Positions 1-11,052 of a stretch of 64,000 nt of DNA are shown piece by piece; position 1 is the stretch's first letter, and every line of letters starts with the position of its first letter. This DNA is from Gari tellinella (lineage: Eukaryota; Mollusca; Bivalvia; Cardiida; Psammobiidae), in NCBI GenBank assembly GCA_922989275.2, contig OV277870.1:48108356-48172355 (forward strand), read 5' to 3'. The notes under the pieces were generated by a model. It was not told the DNA's origin and did no database searches. It saw only the letters and a list, made by a program, of their open reading frames with translations. The position numbers were made by a program, and so were the translations under genes.

Positions 1-202
1 CCTGCTGGTCGCGACTTTATTGAATTTTGCAAACAGTTTAGATCCAGATCAGACGCCGCGTAACGCGGCGTCTGATCTGGATCCAAACTGTTTGACACTC
101 GTCTTTTGGTTTATTTACTTAAAACATGTACAAATCTAAAGTTTACAAACTTTGCAGACGACAATTTCGAAGCAGACGACATCACCGCAGGATAAGGGTT
201 AA
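1..202. mobile_element. TTAA-2 MITE, left end outside window
   Basis: The right end reads GGATAAGGGTTAA. The core A hairpin lies at 29-95 with loop CGTAA and perfectly matched arms (GATCCAGATCAG both sides). Downstream are the TTAA-2 words GCAGACGACA and GAAGCAGACGACA seen in other copies. TTAA flanks with CCC/GGG termini are the hallmark of piggyBac-type elements; no transposase is present. Confidence 0.7.
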
Positions 203-410
203 CCCTTTCACCGTCTGAATCGCATAAAGTCGAATTTGCAAACAGTTTTGATCCTGATCAGACGCCGCGTTACGCGGCGTCTGATCAGGAACAAAACTGT
301 TTGACACCCGTTTCGATATTTCTTATGTCATACTCTCTGAGTTCTAACATTGAAATGATATTGCAGACAATAATATTGAAGCAGACGACACAATAACGGT
401 GTAGGGGTAA
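199..410. mobile_element. TTAA-2 MITE sharing its TTAA with the previous copy
   Basis: It starts TTAACCCTTTCACCGTCTG and ends GGTGTAGGGGTAA. Core A is at 240-303, with arms GATCCTGATCAG/CTGATCAGGA. The left TTAA is also the right TTAA of the preceding element, so the two abut head to tail. Confidence 0.7.
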
Positions 411-430
411 CAAAAACTCAAAAATAATTT

Positions 431-530
431 GGCGGTGAATGGGTTAATCCTCTTATCGCCAAAATATCGTCTACATCGGTAGTGTGGTTAGGTAATATTG
501 AGTCAGATTTCGGACTGTTCTGACTGAAGA
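431..530. repeat. Junction of TTAA-2 ends
   Basis: GGCGGTGAATGGGTTAA (a right end) runs directly into TTAATCCTCTTATCGCC (a left end) around TTAA at 445-448. It is followed by TTAA-2-like words such as ATCGTCTACATC. Confidence 0.5.
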
Positions 531-811
531 AATGTCATAACTAGTGTCAAACAGTTTGTATCCTGATCAGAAGCCGCATTTCGCGGCGTCTGACCAGGGT
601 CCAAACTGTTTGCAGTAACCTTCTGGCGCCATTGGCAGTGAAAGCATTAATACGACCACAGAACTAAATAAATGTCATAACTAGTGTCAAACAGTTTGGA
701 TCCTGATCAGACGCCGCATTTTGCGTCGTCTGACCAGGGTCCAAACTGTTTGCAAGTCACCCTCTGGCGCCATTGGCAGTGAAAGCATTAATACATGTAC
801 GACCACAGAAC
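531..811. repeat. Tandem duplication of a core A segment
   Basis: Two direct copies (531-664 and 671-811, offset 140) each run from AATGTCATAACTAGTGTC through a core A hairpin (547-612 and 687-752) to GGCAGTGAAAGCATTAATAC, a TTAA-2-like right end. The second copy has a few extra bases near its end. Hairpin arms carry different substitutions in the two copies. Confidence 0.75.
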
Positions 812-958
812 GACAACGGAGGAAAACAGATAAATCACGCTATACACAATAACATGAGTATTACATGAGCTAATTGTAAACGACATTCACATATTTGAAG
901 CAGACGACAATTCAGCACAATAAATATTAAAGTCAAACTCAATTGATAAATATAAGCT

Positions 959-1203
959 TTAACCCATTACCCCATTAATACGCCTTTTTACACCTTTTAT
1001 TTGTTTCTCCTGAAGAATTTTTTTTATATTTATACAGTCAAGAATATGTACTATCAGAAATATTTTCTACATCCTAGCAGATATTACAGCAGGTTAAAAG
1101 TTAAGCAGAATGTGCCTTAAGGCACATTCTGCTTTACTTTCAACCTGCTTTAAGTGGCCACGTATCTTCAATGCTAGAAGCAAGCTATGGGGTATTGGGT
1201 TAA
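959..1203. mobile_element. TTAA-4 MITE with core B
   Basis: It is flanked by TTAA on both sides, with ends CCCATTACCCCATTA and GGGTATTGGG. The core B hairpin lies at 1089-1155 (GCAGGTTAAAAG / CTTTCAACCTGC, centre GCCTTAAGGC). Internal words ATACGCCTTTTTAC and ACAGTCAAGAATATG recur in the other TTAA-4 copies. Confidence 0.8.
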
Positions 1204-1534
1204 ATAAAATATTTTAGTATGAATCCTCTCTGAAAGAAGAAACAGTTTACATTTTTTGTAGGAATTCCATCTTATTATCCCCTTATCAGGGCCATAAACG
1301 TGAGGAGTATATTCCGGATTTTGAAATAGAACATGTCCTATTTCAGAGCTGACATATATGTCTGCTGACAAAAGGTGTATATGAGAGGATTTGCCCAATT
1401 TACACTGTATGTTTTGACTTTTATGTCTAAGAATATATGTCAAAACATAATGTGTACTTTCAGCTTAAGATAACAGAAAGGGATACATTTATCAGTTCGT
1501 TGCTTCTTTCATACACTGGTCAATTTCTCTCTGG

Positions 1535-1752
1535 ATTCACCCCTTTCAATACCATAAATTCCAAAGACGCTGACATTGCAAACAGTTTGAATCCAAATCA
1601 GACGCCGAGTAACTCAGCGTATGATCTGGTTCCAAACATTTTGACGCACACATCGAATATTTATCAAGCCAAAAAAATATATAATACTGACAAATAAATG
1701 CAGACGTCAATGCTAAAGCAGACGACATTTTGCAGTGATGGGAGAACAGGAC
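1535..1752. mobile_element. Divergent TTAA-2 MITE
   Basis: A degraded core A lies at 1577-1644 (GCAAACAGTTTGAATCC, centre GCCGAGTAACTCAGC). It is followed by GCAGACGTCA and GCAGACGACATT as in other TTAA-2 copies. The ends are eroded, so the boundaries are approximate. Open frames here run through the hairpin and are not taken as genes. Confidence 0.5.
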
Positions 1753-1890
1753 GATGAGAAAGGCTAATTACCTGCTCTGTGAAACATTGTATTGTCTGTC
1801 GCTAGCAGAAACATGCCAAAAACACGACCAGACCACAAACAACGAAACACACCGAACTCTCGCCCCCCACATTTACTAGTGACTTGAGTA

Positions 1891-2137
1891 CAGTGGAGAA
1901 TACGTTATTCTTTCCCGTTTAAACGCAAACGAAACGCAAACGCATTGCAATAAAATGGAGAAAATTACAACTTTTTGACAATCGTGACCACTTATTTTCA
2001 TCTGAGTGACAAACGGTTTGTAGCCTGATCAGACGCCGGGTAACCCGGCGTCTGATCTGGCTTCAAACTGTTTGTATTAGAAATAATAGTTTTAACGTAA
2101 ACGCGTTTATTGGGAAAGAATAACGTTTTCTCCACTG
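1891..2137 (+). mobile_element. TA-1 MITE
   Basis: The termini are CAGTGGAGAATACG and CGTTTTCTCCACTG, with TA on each side. Core A is at about 2008-2072. This is an older copy: it keeps the GAAACGCAAACG form of the left arm and has several mismatches. The TA target and CAGT end point to the Tc1/mariner superfamily, by family knowledge only. Confidence 0.85.
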
Positions 2138-2204
2138 TATAAGCCGGAAAGAGCCTTTAATCCCTTTTTATGACCACTTGAACGAATGCCCGGTTTCGGT
2201 GGCT

Positions 2205-2748
2205 TTAACCAATTTATGCCTGGATATAGCAATTATCTCTCTATATGCGCTTACTGGAAGATGTCATTATAGATAAACAAAGGTGATCTTAGCCAATTTA
2301 AACCCATATATATAGCAATGAACATTGTGTTTGTGTTTACTGGAACATTTCGTTATAGTGGATATACACAAGAGTGCCCATAATGAATATAATTTAAAAT
2401 ACAAATACTTATATAAATACAAACATTTTATTTCAAGTCGGTTTACATCAAACATGAAAACATAAGCTACATGTGCATGTATGTATAGCTATTAACCGAC
2501 GAAATACTGTATGTATAAGTCAAAAAAATAAAATATGTAAAAAATAAATAAATATATATATATATATATATGTATTAACCGACATAAACTTAAAAACCTA
2601 AGCAGATATAGAATCAGACACAGTAGAAAATAGATATTTTGCAACTTAATCACATCATATCACCATCACACGTGTGTAAGATATGGAAAATGAAGAATAT
2701 GTTTAAAGCGTTCAAAGTTCAATAACATGACATTTGATAGAGCAACTA
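2205..2748. other. No gene seen; TTAA-3 relic and (TA)n run
   Basis: A TTAA-3-like end (AACCAATTTATGCCTGGATA) is at about 2208. A short TA dinucleotide run is at 2543-2571. Nothing else recognised. Confidence 0.4.
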
Positions 2749-2984
2749 CAGTGGAGAAAACGTTATTCTTTCCCAATAAACGCGTTTACGCTAAAATTAG
2801 TATTTCCAATGCAAACAGTTTGGAGCCAGATCAGACGCCGGGTAACCCGGCGTCTGATCAGGCTCAAAACTGTTTGCCACTCAGATTAAAATAGATAGTC
2901 AGAATTGTCGAAAAGTTGTAATTTTCTTCATTTTCTTGCAATGCGTTTGCGTTTAAACGGGAAAGAATAACGTTTTCTCCACTG
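2749..2984 (-). mobile_element. TA-1 MITE
   Basis: TA-flanked with CAGTGGAGAAAACG/CGTTTTCTCCACTG ends. Core A reads GAGCCAGATCAG on the left and CTGATCAGGCTC on the right, i.e. the family's fixed mismatch in reverse orientation. Confidence 0.85.
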
Positions 2985-2989
2985 TAATA

Positions 2990-3749
2990 TTTATTACGAT
3001 GAGACGCCGCAAAATGCGTCGTCTCCTTAGATCATTCTCTGTTTTAAATGTCCCATATGTATAAAAGGACGACAGACATTAATGCCTTAAAAGTCTGAGA
3101 ATAATTTAACAGCGAGGCATGCGTCCATGCTGAAATAGGTTCTGCAATTCAAAATAATTGTTATAGCCTGAGGACGTAAATAAATCAGCGTCATTATATT
3201 GGTTAACAATGGGCAGTACGTTAAACTACTTGTAATATTCAAGTAATCATACTGGATTCCATGTAGCAAATGGTGCGGTTTTTGTAAAATGATGAGGACT
3301 TAACCTTTTCCCCATAAAAATATTTTTAGTATTGAAGACAAGATGCTGCGTAGAGGAGACTGAGAGTAAAGCTGATTATTTCTAAATGAGCATTCTTGAT
3401 ATAATACACATGGTTTGGTTCAGCATATTCTTAACTATATAAGATAGACTATTATCTAAAGGGGAGCAATAAATGTAAGGCGTAAAATGATGGCTTCATG
3501 GAGTAATTCTTTAATAAAACAAAAACAAATCGTTTGGAGCATGGTGAGATACGATTCATACGGTAATGGACACCATGGTTTTAGAACAAACACTTTTACT
3601 GAGATAAAATAACCTCATTGTCACTGTATATCGTTATTATTACGCATTAGTGGGTACTGCTGGTCTCAAAGTAAAGTGGGGGACTCTTTTTCCCAGTAAT
3701 TGGGTATATAGGTAAAGAAAACCTCTTTTCCATCCTTGACATACTCATA
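2990..3749. other. No gene seen; weak TTAA-4 relic
   Basis: AACCTTTTCCCCATAAAAAT at about 3301, followed by TTTAGTATTGAAGAC and AGAGTAAAGC, resembles a decayed TTAA-4 element without its hairpin. A lone arm-like GAGACGCCGCAAAATGCGTC lies at 3001-3020. The rest is unassigned. Confidence 0.35.
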
Positions 3750-3995
3750 CAGTGGAGAATACGTTATTCTTTCCCGTTTAAACGCAAACGTACGCAAACG
3801 CAAAGCACTAAAACGTAGAAAAGAACAACTTTTGAACAATTCTGATATTTCATGTTTATCTTGGTGGCAAACAGTTTGGAGCCTGATCAGACGCCGGGTT
3901 ACCCGGCGTCTGATCTGGCTCCAAACTGTTTGCAATAGAAATGATAGTTTTAGAGTAAACGCGTTTATTGGGAAAGAATAACACATTCTCCACTG
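3750..3995 (+). mobile_element. TA-1 MITE
   Basis: Intact 246-bp copy with CAGTGGAGAATACG and ACACATTCTCCACTG ends, TA flanks and a full core A (3870-3933). It closely matches the copies at 13994, 19895, 31280, 45594 and 62060. Confidence 0.9.
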
Positions 3996-4072
3996 TACCA
4001 TATGGTCAAGAAGTTATGTTAGGCAGCAGGGACAATGGTTATACAGAGAATGAATAAAAAGCGGAATATTAC

Positions 4073-4204
4073 CACAGTGTCTGATCCGGGGTCTTGTATC
4101 AGTTCGAGTTGGCTGTGTAATCCAGATCACACGCGTAGCCTCGAGTGTGATCTGGATTACACAACCAACGAGAACTGATACAAGACACCGGATCACACAC
4201 TGTG
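4073..4204. repeat. Long near-perfect inverted repeat
   Basis: Two arms of about 60 bp (4073-4133 and 4142-4204) pair almost throughout, e.g. GTCTTGTATCAGTTC with GAACTGATACAAGAC and GTAATCCAGATCACAC with its complement. The centre is about 8 bp. It shares no word with cores A or B. It could be a small foldback transposon or a hairpin-RNA source. Confidence 0.8.
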
Positions 4205-5091
4205 ATGATATTCCTTTTATTGTATACCTAAACTGTTTGGGACTAGATCCAGATCTATATGTTTTTCAACCGAATAATCAAATATACGAATACATATAGG
4301 CCTAAAAATTCTGCCTTCATACGCAATCTTAAACTATTTATGGAAGTCATTTTACCACCAATAAATTACATCTTTTTTTTCGATGACGTGTTACTTTGTT
4401 CTCGATTGAATCCGTTATTTCGATCGTTTCTATTAAGAAGTGGCGTTTTGCAAATAATGGGTATTTAAGCGCTTAACTGTTTTAAGCTTTATCCGTTTGA
4501 GGAAAGTATAAGTAAACGTGGGTGTTGTGGGTTAAAAAAATGACCAACGCTTAGTTTCAACTTTTTTTAAAATACACGTAGCATCGGAACCTGGAATTCC
4601 GAAACTTCACGCGCACGGCTTCTTTATATAAATATATGGTGTACAACTTGAATTGCATAAAAGCAGTGACGTCAACATTGTGTAGCATAAACACCCATCT
4701 ATTACCGACCATCTAATACGGATAAAGATTGTTGGGCCTGTATTCGCTTGTTTTTAGAATAGGTATATAAATAAACAAGTTTATCACATATAACTGCCTT
4801 TACATGTAGCAGTGAAATAAAGTCATTCAATATCTTTTGATATTTCACTGGTGACATATAGACGTTTGGGCTACGGCCCAATCTATTCGTCTAAAAGCGC
4901 TGCGTGGCACGGAATGAAAAATTACGTCATTTGTGATGACGTTACAATAAACATATATGGCACAGGGGGTATAAAATAGATATAACGCTCGCCAAGGCTC
5001 GCGCTATATTATTTTAGTCAACTGGTTTATTTAAAATGATAAGTAAAGATTCTCTATGTACAAGTACCCTATTTAAAAATTGAAGTAAACC
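4205..5091. other. No gene seen
   Basis: AT-rich sequence. GCTCGCCAAGGCTCGC at about 4987 recurs in complement inside the inverted repeat at 17.1 kb. No coding evidence. Confidence 0.4.
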
Positions 5092-5260
5092 CTTTTCTCC
5101 ATACGTAAGAGACTAAAAGTACATATCATCCATATGCAACTGTGTAACGGGTAGAATGCTGCTTAGAGTAAGATGAATATAAAGTAGAACGCTTCTGTAT
5201 GAGCTTTCTGCTTTACTTCCATCTTGCTTTAATCTGTTCCATGTTTTTATAGCCATACAT
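5092..5260. mobile_element. Decayed TTAA-4 / core B relic
   Basis: It begins AACCCTTTTCTCCATA. A degraded core B at 5160-5232 has arms AGTAAGATGAATATAAAG and CTTTACTTCCATCTTGC. Confidence 0.45.
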
Positions 5261-5671
5261 GAATATTTATATTAGCATTTATATGGAAAATAATGTAGAG
5301 GCGCTCTTAGGTGTTTCGGTTGAGGAAAGAGCTAAGACTGAACAGCAAGTTTTCTTAACTTGTTTCCATTTACTATAGATACCATATTAACCTTTTAAAG
5401 TAAAAGCGTATCTTCAACATCTTAGACTTTTCTATACCAACATTCAAAATACAGTTGAAGGTATTTATGACTCGTAAAGGAACTGAAAACCAGACGGCGT
5501 ATTTGCAAAACAAACAATACCCAATAAAAACAAATTTATGACTTAATCGTGCATAAGGCATTAAAGCATATGATTGGTATCAAACATCCTAAGGGAAATC
5601 ACTAAATATTTGAGTTTTAGATTACTCAAACCTAAGAAGGTTTTTATATTTAATATTTCGCATACACTGTA

Positions 5672-5917
5672 CAGTGGAGAATCTGTTATTCTTTCCCAAT
5701 AAACGCGTTAACGCTAAAACTATTATTTGCAGTGCAAACAGTTTGGTGCCAGATCAGACGCCGGGTAACCCGGCGTCTGATCAGGCTCCAAACTGTTTGC
5801 CACCAAGATAAACAAGAATTATCAGAATTGTCCAAAAGTTGTACATTTCTACGTTTTAGTGTTTTGCGTTTGCGTACGTTTGCGTTTAAACGGGAAAGAA
5901 TAACAGATTCTCCACTG
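5672..5917 (-). mobile_element. TA-1 MITE
   Basis: Intact copy, TA-flanked, ends CAGTGGAGAATCTG and CAGATTCTCCACTG. The core A left arm carries GGTGCC in place of GGAGCC, a single change unmatched in the right arm. Confidence 0.9.
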
Positions 5918-6027
5918 TACATACGATAAATAGACCGTACAATAAGATTTGTACTATAGTAGAGGGGTTGCGTTACTCGTTCCAAATAAACATTGACGAT
6001 ACAACCCTTATGTTCCTTATGCATAGT

Positions 6028-6173
6028 TTGGACGTCTGATCAGGCTCCAAACTGTTTGCCACTCGTATTAAAATAAATAGGCAGAGTTGTCAAAAAGTTG
6101 GCATTTTCTATATTTTAGTGCAATGCGTTTCGATTGCAATTTAAACGGGAAAGAATAAGGGTTTTCTCCACCG
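6028..6173 (-). mobile_element. TA-1 MITE, right half only
   Basis: It begins inside core A (GACGTCTGATCAGGCTCC) and runs to GTTTTCTCCACCG. The left half is missing, with the break near the hairpin axis. Confidence 0.7.
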
Positions 6174-6189
6174 AACATGATAACTATAG

Positions 6190-6300
6190 GTTATTTAATC
6201 GTGTGGCCTTCTCCGAAAGGGTTCGAATCCCGACCGAGCTCATTGATATAGTTTTAAATGCATTTTAACGTAGATCATGTTCCTAAACTTATATCTACAT
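6190..6300 (+). repeat. tRNA-derived SINE fragment
   Basis: GGGTTCGAATCCCGACCGAG is a good B box/T-arm. The downstream part (ATATAGTTTTAAATG, GATCATGTTC) resembles the sequence after the B box at 60.37 kb. The 5' half is degraded. Confidence 0.4.
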
Positions 6301-6356
6301 GTTCAAATAAGCATCCATTTAAAAGTGTTATGCTTTAATCTGGTGTTCAGGCTCTT

Positions 6357-6604
6357 CAATACATTATTCCATAGATTGTTTTCTAGTTTTGAAGACATGT
6401 GACCACTTAAAGCAGTTTAAAAGTAAAGCAGAATGCGCCTGGAGGCACTTTCTGCCAACTTTGAGTCTGCTTTAAGCCTATATTTGCTATGATAAAGAAA
6501 ATATTTGTTATTGTACATAATTATTCGTGACTGTATGGAATTAAACAGGTTTTGTTTTGTGGACAAATAAATAAAAGGCGTACAAAGGCGTATTAATGGG
6601 TTCA
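6357..6604. mobile_element. TTAA-4 MITE with decayed core B
   Basis: Typical internal order: TTCTAGTTTTGAAGAC, ATGTGACCACTTAAAGCAG, core B at 6407-6475 with several mismatches, ATTCGTGACTGTAT, then AATAAAAGGCGTACAAAGG and the GTATTAATGGGTT end. Confidence 0.7.
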
Positions 6605-6765
6605 GGGCTAAACGTCTTTACTGCAAAGCCCGTCTGCATTAGTATTTGCAAACTGTTTGACACTAAACAAAATGTTACCTGTGTCAAAATATCTAAAATT
6701 CTTATTTTAAACAACTTGAAGGCAATCGATAGTTTCCAGCATAGTTTCCTTCGACAATGCATGTA

Positions 6766-7014
6766 CAGGGCTGCCATTTCTCCGGAATTTTCCTAAATCT
6801 TCGGATTTTTTCCTAGTACATGGTAGCTTAAAGCAGGCTGAAAGTAAAGCAGAATGCGCCTTAGGGCGCATTCTGCTTAACTTACAGCCTGCTTTAAGTA
6901 GTCACATGTCAACAAAACTAGAAACAGGCTATGGGGTACGATTGCGTAAAATCGCATTTAAAAATGCAAAATTGGAAATCTTAGGATTTTTCACGTCAAC
7001 TTGTGGCAGCCCTG
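6766..7014. mobile_element. GC-5 MITE carrying core B
   Basis: The termini are CAGGGCTGCCA and TGGCAGCCCTG. Inside is core B (6827-6899) with the TTAA-4 flanking words GTAGTCACATGTC and ACAGGCTATGGGGTA. The CAGGG ends suggest a hAT-like origin, but the 8-bp target duplication is not clean (GCATGTA against GCATGTGTA), so the superfamily is uncertain. Confidence 0.75.
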
Positions 7015-7242
7015 CATGTGTAAGGCGTCATTTTGACAGTTCGACGTCATTAGGGCAGTGAGAGAATTAACAGGACATGGTAAAAGCTTGAAAATACATT
7101 TCTAAGTGGATGAATGGATGATTGATTTGGGTTTTACGACACTGCGACACAAAACAGATATTACAGCGCCGAAGAATAAAGAGAAACGATGAGATGACGA
7201 TGAGTTCATGGTTAAACCCCATCAACCTGCCTTCTTCTGGTC

Positions 7243-7322
7243 ATTGGCAGAGGGTGTATTCTCGGTAAAATAAACAGAAACAGTCCCTACGACAACTAAG
7301 CCCCATAACCACGACAAGGTGT
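7243..7322. repeat. Short dispersed repeat
   Basis: GCAGAGGGTGTATTCTCGGT, then AATAAACAGAAACAGTCCCT and AAGCCCCATAACCACGACAA, recurs at 55693-55766 and, more diverged and inverted, at about 60705-60800. Confidence 0.45.
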
Positions 7323-7460
7323 GAAGATTTCTCGGATTCTTATATTGTGAATTGTTTAGTCTCAGTCAAATAAACGTTCTTCTTCTTCTTCGTATACACA
7401 TTAACGAAACATTGGGGCGCAGTAGTTAACTATGTACATGTGCCAATATTCTTTCATTAG

Positions 7461-7661
7461 GTGGAAAAGACGTTTTTCTTGCTCGTTCTGACAATGCAAT
7501 TAAATGAATACCATGACAATTTACTACATGTATTTGGAAACTGTTAGCTAACGTTTTTAATCTGAATGGAAATAGCGTTTGGAGCCAGATAAGACTCCGG
7601 GTTAACATTATGTTTTAGGCACAAACGCGTTTTTGTTTTTAAAGAATAACGTCATTTCCAT
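7461..7661 (+). mobile_element. Decayed TA-1 MITE (unit 1)
   Basis: GTGGAAAAGACGTTTTTCTT, GTTTGGAGCCAGATAAGAC and CACAAACGCGTTTTTG mark an old copy that has lost its right hairpin arm. Confidence 0.5.
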
Positions 7662-8422
7662 ACATGTAGTGATGTATGCTCAACATGTACATGTATGACC
7701 ACGATACTACTTATGGAATTTCCGTCATTTAGGAACACTCCATTAGTTCTCGATTGTTTTCCAATGTAAATTGGCCACCGTATAGAGGTAACGTGCTACT
7801 GAAGAGCCTATTACAGATAATAGCGTACTCAACAAGGCAGCGGTTATTATGATATTAACTGGATGAGAAATAACACTTCCTACCTCAATTTCCTGGCAGA
7901 CTAAAATTGCTTAACCTTTACAATGCCGATTCCTCAAAAATAGTATTCCCCGTTTTGGAAATTGAATACGTATATTTTAATATTTAAAGATTTTATCAAG
8001 CATTGTTTTAAACAAAATAAACAGTTAAGAATCTGATCAGAGGGCTCCAGAAGGAGCCCTCTGATCAGATTCGTCACTGTTTGCGAATGGTGGTTCGTAT
8101 TTGGTGTATTCCATGTACGTTGAAGGCTAAGAAGATTATTCAGTGAACGAGAGTCCTGAGGAAACTAATCTAAAGACTACCGCTATTAGAGCTGGTCGAG
8201 GAACAAGGAAAAACCTGATCGAGTGCATAGTGCTTGGACTAAATGATTGCAAAGAATCAATTGACATGTGGGCGTTATAAACCTTAATCATTTCTGGGAT
8301 TCTTATATTGTGAACTGTTTAGTTTCAGTCAAATAAACGTTCTTCTTCTTCTTCGTATACACATTAACGCAAAATTACGGCGTAGTAGTTACATGTAACT
8401 ATGTACCAATATTGTTCCGTTA

Positions 8423-8615
8423 GGTGGAAAAGACGTTATTCTTGCTCGTTCTGACAATGCAATGAAATGAATACCATGACAATTTACTATTTGGAAACTA
8501 CCTTTTTAATCTGAATGGAAATATCGTTTGGAGCCAGATAAGACTCCGGGTTAACATTATGTTTTAGGCACAAACGCGTTTTTGTTTTTAAAGAATAACG
8601 TCATTTCCATACATG
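8423..8615 (+). mobile_element. Decayed TA-1 MITE (unit 2)
   Basis: Same relic as in unit 1, so the insertion predates the tandem duplication. Confidence 0.5.
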
Positions 8616-9406
8616 TAGTGATGTATGCTCAACATGTATGACCACGATAATACATATGGAATTTCCGTCATTTAGGAACACTCCATTAGTTCTCGATTGT
8701 TTTCCAATGTAAATTGGACTCCGTATAGAGGTTACGTGTTACTGAAGAGCCTATTACAGATAATAGCGTACTCAACAAGGCAGCGGTTATTATGATATTA
8801 ACTGGATGAGAAATAACACTTCCTACCTCAATTTCCTGGCAGACTAAAATTGCTTAACCTTTACAATGCCGATTCCTCAAAAAAAGTATTCCCCGTTTTG
8901 GAAATTGAACAGTATATTTTAATATTTAAAGATTTTATCAAGCACTATTTTAAATAAAAACAAACAGTTAAAAATCTGATCAGAGGGCTCCCGAAGGAGC
9001 CCTCTGATCAGATTCTTCACTGTTTGCGGAGAGTGGTATTCGGTGTATTCCATGAACGTTGAAGGTTAAGAAGATTATTCAGTGAACGAGAGTCCTGAGG
9101 AAACTAATCTAAAGACTACCGCTACATGTATTAGAGCTGGTCGGGGAACAAGGAAAAGCCTGATTGAGTGCATAGTGCTTGGACTAAATGATTACAAGAA
9201 TCAATTGACATGTGGGCGTTATAAACCTTAATTCTTTTCCTCAACATTAGTTTTGTTTTAAAATAACAATACATGAGCAAAGACGTTTTTTTTTTAAAAA
9301 AATGATAATAAATAAATAACAAAATGAACAACATAATACATGTATAAACAACAACAAAAAACACATAATGGCCCATTTCGCGGATAAAAGTTAATACTTG
9401 ATAAAA

Positions 9407-9550
9407 CAGTTGAAACTTGCTAATTCAAGCTCGGTTAAGTTCAAACAAATCCATATTTCAAAGTTAAAGCGTGACTTAGCACGTTTTAATTTTAAAATAA
9501 GGGTATGTTTGACTTAAGCGATATCGAATTATCAAGTATCGACTGTAATT
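9407..9550. repeat. Dispersed repeat with GCTTAAG motifs
   Basis: AAGTTAAAGCGTGACTTAGC and GACTTAAGCGATATCGAATT are matched by related sequence at 32390-32505 (AACGTGCTAAGC, GACTTAAGCGGGTTCGAGAT). Probably an old inverted-repeat element. Confidence 0.4.
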
Positions 9551-9639
9551 ATTTCTAAATTACGCATTGTTATTATTTACGAAATGGTAAAGGATATTTG
9601 CTCTTCTGTATTCTGTTTGCGACATTGTTACATATACAT

Positions 9640-9840
9640 GTATTTCAAACTGTTTGTATCCTGACTCGTTGTCTCATCTAGATTCAAACTGTTTGACTTT
9701 GATTATATGCTGTTGGCGATAATACCATGAGGAAACTTATGTAAAATACTATCGCTATCATGGCTGGTCAAGGAACAAGGAATAGCTTTACTCTAGAGCA
9801 TAGTGTTTAGACTATTGTTTGCAAAGAATCGACACATAAT
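9640..9840. repeat. Decayed core A plus third partial unit
   Basis: TTTCAAACTGTTTGTATCC and GATTCAAACTGTTTGAC keep only the outer arms of core A. The following 110 bp match the 3' part of the 7.3-9.2 kb tandem unit. Confidence 0.5.
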
Positions 9841-9866
9841 ATCAAATTATTTAAGTAACAATTCCA

Positions 9867-10151
9867 TTAACCCATTCACCCCTGAAACTTCAAAAGGACA
9901 ATACCAGTTTTCAATTAAGTCTAGCCCATTTCTCACTATTTGGTGTTTCTAGCTTTGTTGACATGTGCTTACTTAAAGCAGGCTGGAAGTAAAACAGAAT
10001 GCGCCTTAAGGCGCATTCTGCTTTACTTTTAGACTGCTTTAAGCTACCATGTACCAGAAAAAAAATCCGAAGATTTCGGAAATATCCGGAGAAATGGAAG
10101 CCCTGCTGTTGTAAAGTGTGAGTATACACGTTATCAAGGCAAATGGGTTAA
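9867..10151. mobile_element. TTAA element containing a GC-5/core B fragment
   Basis: It is bounded by TTAACCCATTCACCCCTG and AAATGGGTTAA. Inside is a core B hairpin (9970-10043) followed by a GC-5 right part (TTCGGAAATATCCGGAGAAA, ending GGAAGCCCTG). The GC-5 left terminus is missing. Confidence 0.55.
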
Positions 10152-10269
10152 CTGAAAAAGTGCGTACAGTTGAAATGCGAAAAGGTCAGTGGCTACATCA
10201 ACAAGAAGAAATGTCTGTCTAACCGAATGTTGTTAGCTTAACAATGGCCACAATAGATATTTATGCTAT

Positions 10270-10600
10270 TTAGTACGTTTTTCTCTCCCAATAAACACAT
10301 TTGTGTTGATTAAATACATGAACAAAGGTATGTCCATTGCAAACAGTTTGAGTCAGAGGCATAGAGTAGCTCGGCTTCTAATAAAACTCTTAAGATTATT
10401 TTCTCTTTTATTCTAATTATATTTTCAAAACCTTGTCCTTTTTTAGATATTATTGCACTATGATTATATTAAAAAGGTATAATGTATACCGTAGTGTTAC
10501 GTGTTACTATTAAGCAATAGCCAAGCGTCTTAGCTAGACAAAACTGTTTGCAATACACATTTTAGCATAAACACTTTTTTAGAAAAAGAAAACAGTGTCT
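10270..10600. mobile_element. Disrupted TA-1-like relic
   Basis: CTCCCAATAAACACATTTG and GCAAACAGTTTGAGTC, then about 170 bp of unrelated AT-rich sequence, then AAACTGTTTGCAATACAC and AGCATAAACAC. This looks like an old TA-1 copy split by inserted sequence. Confidence 0.35.
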
Positions 10601-11050
10601 AATCCGTTCTTTAATTTCTGCATATACAAAACTGAATAATTAAAACTAGATGTAGAACAACAGACATTTTTGCAGATGATGTGTTCCTGGAAAAAAGATA
10701 ATGTTTTCGAAATCCAATTGATATTGATTCCAATCTGATTTATTATTTTCGTAAATAAACGCAATTTATAAAACCTGATTATCTCAGATAGGAAACGTTA
10801 TAAAGAAGACATGTCATATCATATAAAAACAACAATCAGACAACCAACTGTTTAACGTGATTAAATTCTAATAAATCTAGTTCTCCCTGGCGCTTTATAA
10901 AAACAGATAACAAGTTTGTTTTAACGATCGTCTCGTATTCTGTTTTAATTACAGAGCTTGTCAGTCGAGGCCGGGTACGGGGTTTACATTTAGCCATTCA
11001 GCAACAAGCAACGTACAAGGAATCATTTCATTGTTAGACAACATGTACAT
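10600..11050. other. No gene seen
   Basis: AT-rich sequence with no recognised repeat or exon. Confidence 0.4.
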
Positions 11051-11052
11051 AC

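Larger units (their letters stand above)
7330..9232. repeat. Tandem duplication, two ~0.95-kb units
   Basis: Unit 1 (7330-8288) and unit 2 (8293-9232) align over their whole length with few differences. Each contains a TTC-rich run after AATAAACG, a decayed TA-1 element and a core A-like hairpin (8019-8084; 8961-9027) with inner GATCAGAGGGCTCC. A third, diverged partial copy follows at 9726-9840. Confidence 0.85.

Noticed and set aside
1..811. Regularly spaced palindromes as a CRISPR array or integron attC series
   Set aside because: Spacing and spacers are not regular, the repeats are transposon centres with TTAA borders, and the genome is clearly eukaryotic.
2543..2571. TA run as a promoter element
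   Set aside because: It is a short microsatellite without a nearby gene.
3666..4001. Arginine-rich frames (VWSQIRRRVTRRLIRLQTVC) recurring at more than 20 places on both strands
   Set aside because: They are translations of core A in TA-1 elements. The same hairpin is open on both strands, which makes a false protein family.
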